Under the pieces are notes generated by a model that made no database searches, was not told the origin of the DNA, and saw only the letters and a program-made list of their open reading frames with translations. A DNA stretch of 64,000 nucleotides from Pseudomonas sp. UBA5706. GTDB taxonomy: Bacteria > Pseudomonadota > Gammaproteobacteria > Pseudomonadales > Pseudomonadaceae. Position numbers and translations under genes: made by a program. Below, one piece after another: positions 8,473 to 19,324 of the stretch; position 1 is the first letter of the stretch, and every line of letters begins with the position of its first letter. The stretch lies in the NCBI RefSeq assembly GCF_002419965.1, contig NZ_DIHC01000045.1, positions 20,139 through 84,138 on the forward strand, written 5' to 3'.

Positions 8473-9294
8473 ATGAACGATGCGGTAAAGATGAACGCAT
8501 TACCCGACCCGTCACCGGATAAACTTTCCGTGGTCTGGCCGAGTATTCCTTTCAAGGAAAATACTTCACGTCCTGGCGGGTTGAACAGGCCGCAGGTGTT
8601 GCTATTGATTGCCGCGTCGGTCCTTATTCATGGTGTCATTTGGTGGTACATGCAAACAGCAAAATCCGACGTGCCGGAAGTTGCCCCGCAAGTACCCGAA
8701 ATGACCGTCGAACTGACCAGCCCGACGCCGCCGTCGCCAGAGCCTCCTCCTCCCGAACCGCCACCACCCCCACCACCTCCTCCTCCGCCCCCCGAACCCG
8801 AACAACCGGTGGAGGACCCTGACGCTGCCAAACCGCCGCCCAAGCCAATGGAAAAACCGAAGGTCGAGAAACCCAAGCCGGTCAAGAAACCCGAGCCGGT
8901 GAAAAAACCGATGCCCCCTGCGCCGCCTGTAGCCGCCGCACCGAGTATGCCGGCGCCGGCAACACCGACGCCCGCGCCCAGTGCTCCGGCAGCCCCGGCG
9001 ACGGTCAAGGAGTCGGCGGCTATTTCCGGGCTGGCGAGCCTTGGCAATCCGCCGCCGGAATACCCGGGCGCGGCGCTGCGCAAAGGCATGGAAGGTCGGG
9101 TGATTCTGCGCATCAAGGTCTTGCCCAATGGCCGTGCAGGCACGGTCGAGGTGACCAAATCCAGCGGCAAACAGGTACTGGACGATGCGGCGGTGGCAAC
9201 GGTACGCAACTGGAAGTTCATTCCGGCCAAGCGTGGCGACACGCCGATCGAAGGCTTCGCCACCCAGACCATTGATTTCAAATTGCCGGAATGA
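8473..9294 (+). CDS. tonB: TonB energy-transducing protein
   Basis: ATG 8473 is chosen because GAGGGAG lies 5 bases upstream; an in-frame ATG at 8425 has no such site. The 273-residue product has one membrane segment (about residues 38-56, VLLLIAASVLIHG, with the conserved Ser and His), a long Pro/Glu/Lys periplasmic spacer (about 75-170) and the TonB C-terminal domain (EYPGAALRKGMEGRV to the end). It spans the inner membrane and periplasm and drives outer-membrane receptors with energy from ExbBD. exbB follows within 50 bases. Confidence 0.95.
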   Translation: MNDAVKMNALPDPSPDKLSVVWPSIPFKENTSRPGGLNRPQVLLLIAASVLIHGVIWWYMQTAKSDVPEVAPQVPEMTVELTSPTPPSPEPPPPEPPPPPPPPPPPPEPEQPVEDPDAAKPPPKPMEKPKVEKPKPVKKPEPVKKPMPPAPPVAAAPSMPAPATPTPAPSAPAAPATVKESAAISGLASLGNPPPEYPGAALRKGMEGRVILRIKVLPNGRAGTVEVTKSSGKQVLDDAAVATVRNWKFIPAKRGDTPIEGFATQTIDFKLPE

Positions 9295-9342
9295 CGGCAG
9301 GCAAACCACAGACAACTCTTATATAGCTGGTGAGGTGTAACC

Positions 9343-10050
9343 ATGAACGAATCGCTCTCTTCCATGATTGTCCCCGGGGTGCTGTGGGCATTGGTGTTTT
9401 TCTCGGTGTTGAGCTGGGGTCTGCTGCTGATCAAATCCGCGCAATACCTGAAGCTCAAGACCCAGAACAGGCAGTTCACCAAGGCTTTCTGGACCGCACC
9501 TGATCTGCTCACCGCCGCCGAACACGCCACCCAGTACCCCGGTTCGCTGGCGCGCATCGCCAACAGCGGTTTCGAAGCCATGTCGGTCGAAGAAACACCA
9601 CGCACCACCCAGCAACTGGCCCACACCATCAACCGCTCGGACCGCCTGGAACGCAACCTGCGCCAGCAGATCCAGAAAGAACGCCGCTCGCTGGAAGCCG
9701 GGCAAGCGATCCTCGCCAGTATCGGCAGCACCGCGCCTTTCATCGGCCTGTTCGGCACCGTCTGGGGGATCATGGAAGCGCTGCAGAGCATCGGCGCCAG
9801 CGGCTCGGCCAGTCTGGAAACCGTCGCCGGTCCCATCGGCCATGCGCTGATCGCCACCGGCGTCGGGATCGCGGTCGCGGTACCGGCGGTGCTGATTTAC
9901 AACTTCTTTCTGCGCCGTCTGAAACTGGCCGTGGCCGACATGGACGATTTTGCCCATGACTTCGACGCGCTCGCGCAGCGCAGTGCCTTTGCAGTCGATC
10001 GCCAGCCTATCGCACACAAGAACGGCCATGCCGTTCGGGAGGCGAGCTGA
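9343..10050 (+). CDS. exbB: ExbB proton-channel subunit of the TonB system
   Basis: This 235-residue MotA/TolQ/ExbB protein has three membrane segments (about 9-29, 127-149 and 163-189), with the conserved GLFGTVWGIM after the second. GGTGAGG precedes the ATG. It forms the pentameric motor with ExbD and TonB. The last base of its stop codon is the first base of exbD, so translation is coupled. Confidence 0.95.
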   Translation: MNESLSSMIVPGVLWALVFFSVLSWGLLLIKSAQYLKLKTQNRQFTKAFWTAPDLLTAAEHATQYPGSLARIANSGFEAMSVEETPRTTQQLAHTINRSDRLERNLRQQIQKERRSLEAGQAILASIGSTAPFIGLFGTVWGIMEALQSIGASGSASLETVAGPIGHALIATGVGIAVAVPAVLIYNFFLRRLKLAVADMDDFAHDFDALAQRSAFAVDRQPIAHKNGHAVREAS

Positions 10051-10451
10051 TGTCGTTTTCTACTCAAGACAGCGATGAAGTGCTCAGCGAAATGAACGTC
10101 ACGCCGCTGGTGGACGTGATGCTCGTGCTGCTGGTGGTGTTCATCGTCACCGCACCGCTGATGACCAACGCGATCAAGGTCAACCTGCCGAAAACCGATG
10201 CCGTCGCCCCCGCCGAGAAAAAAGACCCGGTGGTGGTCAGCGTCGATCAGGACGGCAAGTTCTACCTGGCCAAATCCGAGATCGCCCCCGAGTCGCTGGA
10301 AGTCAGCCTCAAGGACGTCAAGAGCAAAGACCCCGAAGTGCGCGTCCAGTTACAGGCCGACACCAGCGTCAACTACGGCCAGGTGGCCAAGGCGATGGCG
10401 TCCATCGAGCGCGCCGGGATCACCAAGATATCGGTGATGACGTCCAAATGA
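10050..10451 (+). CDS. exbD: ExbD proton-channel subunit of the TonB system
   Basis: A 133-residue ExbD/TolR protein: short cytoplasmic N terminus, one membrane helix (about 20-37, PLVDVMLVLLVVFIVTAPL) containing the proton-carrying Asp (D22), and a periplasmic domain. GGGAGG lies within the exbB end. This dedicated tonB-exbB-exbD set directly precedes a receptor gene, suggesting it serves that receptor. Confidence 0.95.
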   Translation: MSFSTQDSDEVLSEMNVTPLVDVMLVLLVVFIVTAPLMTNAIKVNLPKTDAVAPAEKKDPVVVSVDQDGKFYLAKSEIAPESLEVSLKDVKSKDPEVRVQLQADTSVNYGQVAKAMASIERAGITKISVMTSK

Positions 10452-10645
10452 CGCGCCCGTGAACTGAGGGCTGCGTCCGGCGTGGCCCTGCATACCTAAC
10501 TCCCGATGTAACAGCCGTCCGTGGATTTGCCATGGAGGGGAGCGGCTTGCTTGAAAAAAGGATTTTCCGACCGCCACAACCGCGTCGGAGCAACGAGGGC
10601 TCACAAGGCCATTTCATTAACGTCTGGAATAAGTCGGAAATTACC

Positions 10646-13381
10646 ATGCTGATGAGTTTTCCTGGTTCTACCCTCAAGCCTCTTGTTCTTGCCGTAGGAC
10701 GGCATCCCCGCGCACTGTTCTGCGCCCTGGCCGTGGGCATGAGCCCGGCCTATGCGGCAGAAAACAGCGATAACACCGCCGAGGCCGCACCGGCCAGCGA
10801 AGCCGCGGTTCCGGCTGCCGCTGCGGCAGTGCCGGCCACCACGCAGTTGCAGCGAGTTGAAGTGACCGGCTCGGCGGTGCGTCGGGCCGACGCCGAAACC
10901 GCAGTGCCGGTGACGATCCTGCGCGCCGACGAGTTGAAAAAGCAGGGCGTGACCACCACCGAACAAATGGTGCAGCGCATCACGGGCAGCCAGGCGATGT
11001 ACAACAGCGCAGGCTCTGTGGGCGCCTCCACAGGCGGCGCGTCCTACGCCGACATGCGGGGCATTGGCGCCAACAAGACCCTGGTCCTGCTCAATGGTCG
11101 GCGTCTGTCCAACAACGCCTTGTCCGGCGTGGGCACGCCCAACGGCAGCGCTATCGACTTAAACATGATCCCGTTCGCCGCCATCGATCGCATCGAAGTA
11201 TTGCGCGATGGTGCCTCGGCGCTGTACGGCACTGACGCCATTGGCGGCGTCATCAACTTCATTACCAAAAAATCATTGACCGATGGCACCTTGAGCCTGG
11301 GCGGCGACACGCCAACCTCCAGCGGTGGCGGCGCGACCAAGGACATGAGCGCCAGTTGGGGTTTCGGTGACCTGAACGAAGACCGCTTCAACGTGATGGG
11401 CGTGTTCAACTACAACAAACAGCAAAACCTGGACGCCAATGACCGGTCGTTCGCCAAGGATTACGTACCGGGCCGCGGCCTCAACCAGACCTCCGGGACC
11501 GCTTACCCGGGCAACTACTATCAAGGCAACAACAGTGCCAATCCTCTAGGCCCTAACTGCGCAGGTCCAAGCCTGGTCGGGGTCAATGGGGTCTGTCGGT
11601 TCAGCACCCGCGAATACATTGATCTGGTGCCGCAAACCGAGAAGACCTCGTTCTTTGGCCGAGCCACCGGCAAGCTGGCCGAGGACCACAACGTCAGCCT
11701 CGAATACTTCTGGGCTCGCAATAATAACGCCACCAGCATCGGGCCCGCGCCGCTCACCGGGCTGAGCATCGACCCCTCCTCCCCCTACTACCCGGGCAAT
11801 GGCATCACGCCCGGTCCGACCAGCTTTGCGCTGGACCCGACCCAGCCGGTGGACACCGCCTGGCGTGAAACCGCAGCCGGTGCCCGTGGAAACAAGGACG
11901 AGAACACTAGCCAGAGGCTGTTGCTGACCTTCGATGGCACGGTCGGCGGCTGGGACTACAACGTGGGTGCTTCCTACAACCAGAACAAGGTGATTTCGTC
12001 CGTCAGCTCGGGCTATGTCAGCGACGCGGCGCTCAGGGCCGGCCTGGCCAGCGGCCTGCTCAATCCGTTCGGACCCCAGTCGGCAGCCGGTCAGCAATAC
12101 ATCGACAGCGCGGCCTACCACGGTGAATATTCCACCGCTGTCGGCCGTGTGTATGGATTTGATGGCAAGATCAGCCGCGAGATAGGCGACTGGTTCGGCG
12201 CCGGTGAATCGGGCCTGGCACTGGGTGGTGAGTACCGCAAGGAAAAACTGCACCAGAACTACGAAACCTTCGTCGACGACATCAGCAGCCTGGGGCTGGA
12301 TTCGGCCGGCAGCGTCTCCGGGGACCGCAGCGTCAAGGCCGAGTTTGCCGAACTGAACGTACCGGTACTCGATAGCCTGGAGCTGACTGCCGCCGTGCGT
12401 CACGACAAATACAGCGACTTCGGCAGCACCACCAACCCCAAATACTCGTTCCGCTTCCAGCCATTCAAGGAACTGGTTATGCGCGGTGCCTACAGTGAAG
12501 GGTTCCGCGCACCGTCGCTGTACGAGCTGTACGCACCGCAAAGCCTGAGCTACAGCCAGGGCTACTACGATGACCCGACCCTCTGCGCCGGCGGCACGGT
12601 ACAGCCCGGCGGCCAGGCCGGACGCGACTGTAACCAACAGTTCCTTAACCGCAGCGGCGGCAACGCTAACCTGTCACCGGAAAAAGCCCGCAACGTGACC
12701 CTGGGCTTCGTCTATCAGCCGATCAACAACCTGTCGATGGGTCTGGATTTCTGGTGGATTCACATCTCCAACCAAATCCAGTCCTTCCCGGAATCCACGG
12801 TATTTAACGAAGCGGACATCTACGGTGATCGCATCATCCGCAACGCCGATGGCTCCATCGCCAACATCGTGACCGGCAACTCCAACCTGGGCATCGTCAA
12901 GACCAGCGGCGTTGACGTGACGCTGGATTACCGCTTCCCGAATACTCCGTACGGCCAATTTGGTGTCGGCCTGACCGGCACCTATGTCGACCGCTATGAC
13001 TTCCAGAACACCATCAACGGTCCGTACACCGACAAGGTCGGCGACTTCCAGGGCGACGGCGTGATCGCGCGCTGGAAACACGTGCTGATCGGCAGCTGGA
13101 CCCTGGGCGATAGCCGTGCATCGTTGACCAACCGCTTCACCAGTGGCTACAACGACTACGACCGCACCGCCAACAGCACGGTGCCCTCGTACTCGCTGTG
13201 GGACCTGTCGGTCGGACATACATTCGAAAAGGTGCTGGACGTTGACGCAGGGGTTAGAAACCTGTTCGACCGCGATCCACCGTTCACCAACCAGGCCTAC
13301 AACTTCCAGTCCGGCTATGACCCGCGTTATGCCGACCCGCTGGGCCGCACGTTGTTTGCCCGGGCGACCTACCACTTCTGA
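10646..13381 (+). CDS. TonB-dependent outer-membrane receptor
   Basis: ATG 10646 (another at 10652) gives a 911-residue protein with a signal peptide ending near SPAYA. A TonB-box-like QRVEVTG comes soon after an Ala-rich linker, then a plug domain (about 85-210, including SALYGTDAIGGVINFIT) and a 22-strand barrel ending in a terminal Phe (ATYHF). The long upstream frame from 10532 lacks a signal. Subgroup features (NNALSGVGTPNGSAIDLNMIP) match receptors for organic substrates or peptides as well as siderophores. Lying between tonB-exbBD and a peptide ABC importer, it probably imports a peptide-like or peptide-conjugated ligand. That ligand is inferred. Confidence 0.9.
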   Translation: MLMSFPGSTLKPLVLAVGRHPRALFCALAVGMSPAYAAENSDNTAEAAPASEAAVPAAAAAVPATTQLQRVEVTGSAVRRADAETAVPVTILRADELKKQGVTTTEQMVQRITGSQAMYNSAGSVGASTGGASYADMRGIGANKTLVLLNGRRLSNNALSGVGTPNGSAIDLNMIPFAAIDRIEVLRDGASALYGTDAIGGVINFITKKSLTDGTLSLGGDTPTSSGGGATKDMSASWGFGDLNEDRFNVMGVFNYNKQQNLDANDRSFAKDYVPGRGLNQTSGTAYPGNYYQGNNSANPLGPNCAGPSLVGVNGVCRFSTREYIDLVPQTEKTSFFGRATGKLAEDHNVSLEYFWARNNNATSIGPAPLTGLSIDPSSPYYPGNGITPGPTSFALDPTQPVDTAWRETAAGARGNKDENTSQRLLLTFDGTVGGWDYNVGASYNQNKVISSVSSGYVSDAALRAGLASGLLNPFGPQSAAGQQYIDSAAYHGEYSTAVGRVYGFDGKISREIGDWFGAGESGLALGGEYRKEKLHQNYETFVDDISSLGLDSAGSVSGDRSVKAEFAELNVPVLDSLELTAAVRHDKYSDFGSTTNPKYSFRFQPFKELVMRGAYSEGFRAPSLYELYAPQSLSYSQGYYDDPTLCAGGTVQPGGQAGRDCNQQFLNRSGGNANLSPEKARNVTLGFVYQPINNLSMGLDFWWIHISNQIQSFPESTVFNEADIYGDRIIRNADGSIANIVTGNSNLGIVKTSGVDVTLDYRFPNTPYGQFGVGLTGTYVDRYDFQNTINGPYTDKVGDFQGDGVIARWKHVLIGSWTLGDSRASLTNRFTSGYNDYDRTANSTVPSYSLWDLSVGHTFEKVLDVDAGVRNLFDRDPPFTNQAYNFQSGYDPRYADPLGRTLFARATYHF

Positions 13382-13386
13382 GCCTC

Positions 13387-13423
13387 GACCCCTGACGCGC
13401 TTCGCTCCGGCGCGTCGGGGGTC
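13387..13423 (+). terminator. strong hairpin between receptor and ABC importer genes
   Basis: GACCCCTGACGCGC (13387-13400) pairs with GCGCGTCGGGGGTC (13410-13423), one mismatch, 9-base loop. It begins 5 bases after the receptor stop. The bases after it (TCTCTGCG) are only partly T-rich, so it may act as a leaky terminator or as a 3' stabiliser that keeps receptor mRNA in excess over the importer mRNA. Confidence 0.6.
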
Positions 13424-13530
13424 TCTCTGCGAAATCGCGCTCCCGGCCAGGTCGCGTCCACCTTCCCCGGCCGGGGGATTTTTCCCAGCGCTTTGCATGC
13501 GTCACCCTGCAAACCAAGGATTGCCCGAAC

Positions 13531-15474
13531 ATGTGCACCTCCCCTCTTTCGTTGCGAAGGCTGCTTCCCGGCATTGCGCTGCTGTACGCCGTGGCGTTCT
13601 TTATCTCGTTTCTGTCCGGCGTGCCGCTGGCCATCGCCGCGCCCCTGCACGCTCTGACCGTGTACGGCGAACCGCCCAAATACCCGGCTGATTTCAAACA
13701 TTTTGATTACGTCGATCCAAACGCGCCCAAAGGCGGCTCGCTGAGCCGTGCGTCCGAAGAAATCGGCCAGTACAACTACCTCACGCCCTATGTCGATCAG
13801 GGCATTTCCGTGAGCCAGATCGATACCTGGGTCTATTCGCCACTGGCCTATCGCTCGCTGGATGAACCCTACACGGTGTATGGCCTGGTGGCGCAAAGGC
13901 TGGAGCGTGACCCGGACAACCTCTGGGTGCGCTTTTACCTTAATCCCAAAGCGCGGTTCGACGACGGTAGCCCGATCACTGCCGAAGATGTGAAGTACAC
14001 CTACCAGACCCTGATTACCCAGGGCAGCTTCAGCTACCGGCCGCTGTATGCGGACGTCAAGGATGTGGTCATCGAAGCGCCGGGGCAGATTCGCTTCGAC
14101 TTCAAGAGCAACCTCAATCGCACGCTGGCGCTGGATCTGGCGAGCATGCGTGTGCTACCGGAACATTGGTGGAAGACCCGTGACTTCACCAAGGGCGGCG
14201 GTTTCGAACCACCGCTGGGCAGCGGGCCCTACCGCGTGTCGCGGGTGGATGCCGGGCGCAGCGTGAGCTTCGAACGGGTGAAAGACTGGTGGGCCAAGGA
14301 CCTGCCGGTCAGTCGCGGGCTGTACAACTTCGACACGCTGACGGTGAATTTCTATGGCGATGTCGACGTCGCCCGACAACTGGTGCAAGCCGGCAGCTTC
14401 GATTACAACCGCGAGTTTTCTTCCGCCGGCTACGTAGTCGGCTATACCGCGCCGAGCGTGCAGGACGGTCGCTTGCAAAAGACCATCCTGGCCAAAAAAC
14501 GCCCGGTGGCCGGACAGGGTTTCGTGTTCAACCTCGACAGGCCGATGTTTCAGGACCGTCGCGTGCGCGAAGCGCTGGCCATGCTCTGGGATTTCGAATG
14601 GGTCAACGGCCAGATCATGCGCAACTTCTATGTGCGCGAAGAGAGCTACTTCCCCAAAAGCGAAATGGCCGCCAGCGAACTGCCGGATGCCCAGGAAATG
14701 CAGATCCTCGCGCCCTTGCGAGGCAAGATCCCCGATGAAGCGTTTACCCAGGTCTGGCATGCGCCGAAAACCGATGGCAGCGGTTATATACGCGATAAAC
14801 AGCTCAAGGCCTTGAAGCTGCTGGCCGACGCCGGGTGGCACGCGAAAAACAATCGGCTGGTCAACGCCGCCGGGCAACCTCTTGAATTCTCTTTTCTCGA
14901 CGGTCAGGGCGGTTTCGAGCGCCTGGTGCTGCCCTATAAAAGGGTGCTGGCGCAGATCGGCATCACATTGAATTTCCGTCGGGTCGATTCGGCGCAGTAC
15001 ATCAACCGGCTCAACAATCGTGACTACGACATGATCGTGGTCACCCTGCCCAACAACGGCAACCCGATCCTGTCGCCGGGTCGGGAGCTGTACAACCTGT
15101 TCGGCTCCCAGAGCGCCCGCCAGGTTGGCAGCTCCAACGCGATGGTACTGCGCGATCCGGCCGTGGATTCGCTCATCGACGGGCTGGTCGCGGCCAACAG
15201 TCGCAATGACATGCTGCATTACGCCCGGGCGCTGGACCGGGTGTTGTTGTGGGGCTTCTACATGATTCCCAATTACTACTCGCAAGGCACTCCGGTGGTA
15301 TACGCCAACCGTTTTGGCAAACCTAAGGTCGAGCCGATTTACGACGTGGGGCTGGAAAGCTGGTGGCAGATCAGCGCCACGCCTTTGACCAATGAACAAA
15401 TGGTTGCGCGCCTGGCGCCACAGAACAGCGCGCAGCCGAATGTGCCACCACCTGCGACCGGGGAGGAACGTTGA
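13531..15474 (+). CDS. periplasmic peptide-binding protein of a YejABEF-type importer
   Basis: This 647-residue family 5 solute-binding protein has a signal peptide (about 1-36, ending IAA-P) and the YejA-like opening HALTVYGEPPKYPADFKHF followed by PNAPKGG. The binding domain runs to the C terminus. YejA-type proteins bind oligopeptides and peptide antibiotics such as microcin C. AAGGA stands 9 bases before the ATG, and the stop is one base before the first permease gene. Together with the following three genes it forms a complete ABC importer. Confidence 0.92.
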   Translation: MCTSPLSLRRLLPGIALLYAVAFFISFLSGVPLAIAAPLHALTVYGEPPKYPADFKHFDYVDPNAPKGGSLSRASEEIGQYNYLTPYVDQGISVSQIDTWVYSPLAYRSLDEPYTVYGLVAQRLERDPDNLWVRFYLNPKARFDDGSPITAEDVKYTYQTLITQGSFSYRPLYADVKDVVIEAPGQIRFDFKSNLNRTLALDLASMRVLPEHWWKTRDFTKGGGFEPPLGSGPYRVSRVDAGRSVSFERVKDWWAKDLPVSRGLYNFDTLTVNFYGDVDVARQLVQAGSFDYNREFSSAGYVVGYTAPSVQDGRLQKTILAKKRPVAGQGFVFNLDRPMFQDRRVREALAMLWDFEWVNGQIMRNFYVREESYFPKSEMAASELPDAQEMQILAPLRGKIPDEAFTQVWHAPKTDGSGYIRDKQLKALKLLADAGWHAKNNRLVNAAGQPLEFSFLDGQGGFERLVLPYKRVLAQIGITLNFRRVDSAQYINRLNNRDYDMIVVTLPNNGNPILSPGRELYNLFGSQSARQVGSSNAMVLRDPAVDSLIDGLVAANSRNDMLHYARALDRVLLWGFYMIPNYYSQGTPVVYANRFGKPKVEPIYDVGLESWWQISATPLTNEQMVARLAPQNSAQPNVPPPATGEER

Positions 15475-15475
15475 C

Positions 15476-16546
15476 ATGCTGGCTTATGCAATGCGGCGTC
15501 TGCTGCTGATCATTCCCACCCTGCTGTGCATTCTGGTGGTCAACTTTCTCATCGTGCAGGCCGCGCCAGGCGGCCCGGTCGAACAGGCGATTGCCCGGGT
15601 TCAGGGCCTGAGTCCCGCAGCGGGCATCGGCGGCGGTGGCGCAGAAGTAGCGGCGTCCGGGGCCGTGAGCCGCAGTTCACAGGGGCTGGACCCGGAACTG
15701 GTCGAAGCGATCAAGCACCAGTACGGTTTCGACAAGCCGATGCACGAACGTCTGTGGCTGATGCTTACCCACTACGCGCAACTGGATTTTGGTAGCAGCT
15801 TCTTTCGCGGTGCGACAGTGACCGGCCTGATCGCGCAGAAACTGCCGGTCACCCTTTCGCTGGGGCTTTGGGCCACGCTGATCACCTACCTGATCTCGAT
15901 CCCGCTGGGCATTCGCAAAGCGGTGCATCACGGCAGCCGCTTCGATATCTGGAGCAGCACGCTGATCATCGTCGGCTACGCAGTGCCGGCGTTTCTCTTC
16001 GCCGTTGCGCTGATCGTGGTCTTCGCCGGCGGCAGCTACCTGAGCTGGTTTCCGGCGCAAGGGCTGTTTTCCGATGACTTCGACAGCCTCTCGACGCTGG
16101 GCAAAGTGCGCGATTACCTGTGGCACCTGGTGCTGCCGGTCAGTGCGATGGTGATCGGCGGCTTCGCCACCCTGACCATCCTCACCAAGAACAGCTTCCT
16201 CAATGAGATCAGCCGCCAATACGTGGTCACCGCGCGGGCCAAGGGCCTGAGCGAGCATCGCGTGCTGTATGGCCATGTGTTTCGCAATGCGATGTTGCTG
16301 GTGGTCGCGGGGATTCCCGGCGCACTGATCGAGGTGTTCTTCGCTGGTTCCTTGTTGATCGAAACCATCTTTGGCCTGGATGGCATCGGCCGCATGAGCT
16401 ACGAGGCGGCGGTGTCTCGCGACTACCCGGTGGTGTTCGGCACGCTGTTTTTGTTCACCCTGTCCGGCCTGCTGATCAAACTGATGGGCGACCTCTGCTA
16501 CACCCTGGTCGATCCGCGCATCGACTTTTCCGCGAGGAGCGCCTGA
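15476..16546 (+). CDS. peptide ABC transporter permease, YejB-like
   Basis: From ATG 15476 (GGGGAGGAACG upstream) the protein has 356 residues, the YejB size; the in-frame start at 15392 lies inside the previous gene. It has an N-terminal membrane segment, a Gly/Ala-rich periplasmic insert near residue 45-60, and a BPD_transp_1 core with the EAA loop (TARAKGLSEHRVLYGHVFRNA). It overlaps the next gene by one base. Confidence 0.93.
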   Translation: MLAYAMRRLLLIIPTLLCILVVNFLIVQAAPGGPVEQAIARVQGLSPAAGIGGGGAEVAASGAVSRSSQGLDPELVEAIKHQYGFDKPMHERLWLMLTHYAQLDFGSSFFRGATVTGLIAQKLPVTLSLGLWATLITYLISIPLGIRKAVHHGSRFDIWSSTLIIVGYAVPAFLFAVALIVVFAGGSYLSWFPAQGLFSDDFDSLSTLGKVRDYLWHLVLPVSAMVIGGFATLTILTKNSFLNEISRQYVVTARAKGLSEHRVLYGHVFRNAMLLVVAGIPGALIEVFFAGSLLIETIFGLDGIGRMSYEAAVSRDYPVVFGTLFLFTLSGLLIKLMGDLCYTLVDPRIDFSARSA

Positions 16547-17568
16547 TGTTCGAGTTTTCTCCACAAAGCAAACGGCGCATGGCCAATTTCAAAGCCAATC
16601 GACGGGGTTGGTGGTCACTGTGGATTTTTGTCGCGCTGCTGTTGATCTGCCTGTGCGGCGAACTGATTGCCAACGACCGGCCGCTGCTGGTCAATTATCA
16701 GGGCCAGCTGTATTACCCGACCCTGCACCCGTACCTGGAAACCGATTTTGGCGGCGAGTTACCGTTCGAGCCGGACTACGCCAGCGACTACGTGCACCGG
16801 CTGATCGAGTCCAAGGGCGGCTGGATGGTGTTCGCGCCGATCCCCTTCAGCTACGACACCGTCAATTACGACCTCAAAGCGCCGTCGCCCAGCCCACCCA
16901 GCACACGTAACTGGCTGGGGACCGACGAACAGGCGCGGGACGTGCTGGCGCGAGTCTTGTTCGGCACGCGGGTGTCGATCCTGTTCGCCTTGCTGCTGAC
17001 CGCTATAAGTACTGTGATCGGTGTATTCGCCGGAGCCATTCAGGGCTATTACGGCGGCCTGGCCGACCTTATCGGTCAGCGTCTGCAGGAGATCTGGTCT
17101 GGGCTGCCGGTGTTGTATCTGCTGATCATCCTTTCGGGCTTCGTCGAGCCGAACTTCTGGTGGCTGCTGGGGATCATGGCGCTGTTCTCGTGGCTGGCGC
17201 TGGTGGACGTGGTGCGGGCCGAGTTTTTGCGCGGGCGCAATCTGGAGTACGTCAAGGCCGCCCGCGCCCTGGGCCTGAGCGACAGCGCGCTGATGCGGCG
17301 CCACATCCTGCCCAACGCGATGACCAGCACCCTCACCTACCTGCCTTTTATCGTGACCGGCGCCATCGCCACGTTGACCGCGCTGGATTTCCTTGGCTTC
17401 GGCATGCCGGCGGGCAGCGCATCGCTGGGCGAACTCATCGGCGAGGCCAAGCGCAACCTGCAAGCGCCCTGGCTGGGCCTGACCGCCTTTTGCGCGCTGG
17501 CGCTGATTCTTTCCCTGCTGGTGTTCATCGGCGAAGCCTGCCGCGACGCTTTCGATCCGCGAACCTGA
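16546..17568 (+). CDS. peptide ABC transporter permease, YejE-like
   Basis: A 340-residue inner-membrane protein. The N-terminal OppC_N segment (WSLWIFVALLLICLCGE) is followed by a large periplasmic loop characteristic of YejE (FEPDYASDYV region). The transport core then carries the EAA loop (KAARALGLSDSALMRRHILPNA) and GLGFPWLG-like FLGFGMP. It starts on the last base of yejB and ends 9 bases before the ATPase gene. Confidence 0.93.
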   Translation: MFEFSPQSKRRMANFKANRRGWWSLWIFVALLLICLCGELIANDRPLLVNYQGQLYYPTLHPYLETDFGGELPFEPDYASDYVHRLIESKGGWMVFAPIPFSYDTVNYDLKAPSPSPPSTRNWLGTDEQARDVLARVLFGTRVSILFALLLTAISTVIGVFAGAIQGYYGGLADLIGQRLQEIWSGLPVLYLLIILSGFVEPNFWWLLGIMALFSWLALVDVVRAEFLRGRNLEYVKAARALGLSDSALMRRHILPNAMTSTLTYLPFIVTGAIATLTALDFLGFGMPAGSASLGELIGEAKRNLQAPWLGLTAFCALALILSLLVFIGEACRDAFDPRT

Positions 17569-17577
17569 GGACGCGAC

Positions 17578-19203
<1,626 letters not shown>

Positions 19204-19209
19204 TTGTTT

Positions 19210-19248
19210 CGGGCCATAGGTCGGCATGTGCGGCTGGCGGCCCGTTTT
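19210..19248 (+). terminator. possible terminator after the uptake operon
   Basis: CGGGCC (19210-19215) and GGCCCG (19239-19244) can pair, followed by TTTT. The 23-base loop can fold further. It is weaker than the ilvE and dehydrogenase terminators in this window. Confidence 0.35.
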
Positions 19249-19324
19249 CGTCTGGGTTCACCTACTACACTCGGAGTCGAAAAGCGTATCATCGCGCCCC
19301 TGTTTTCCTTATTCGGTACCTGTC

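Noticed and set aside
8628..9857. Minus-strand frame with a Gly-rich run
   Set aside because: It is the shadow of the Pro-rich spacer of TonB (CCN codons read as GGN).
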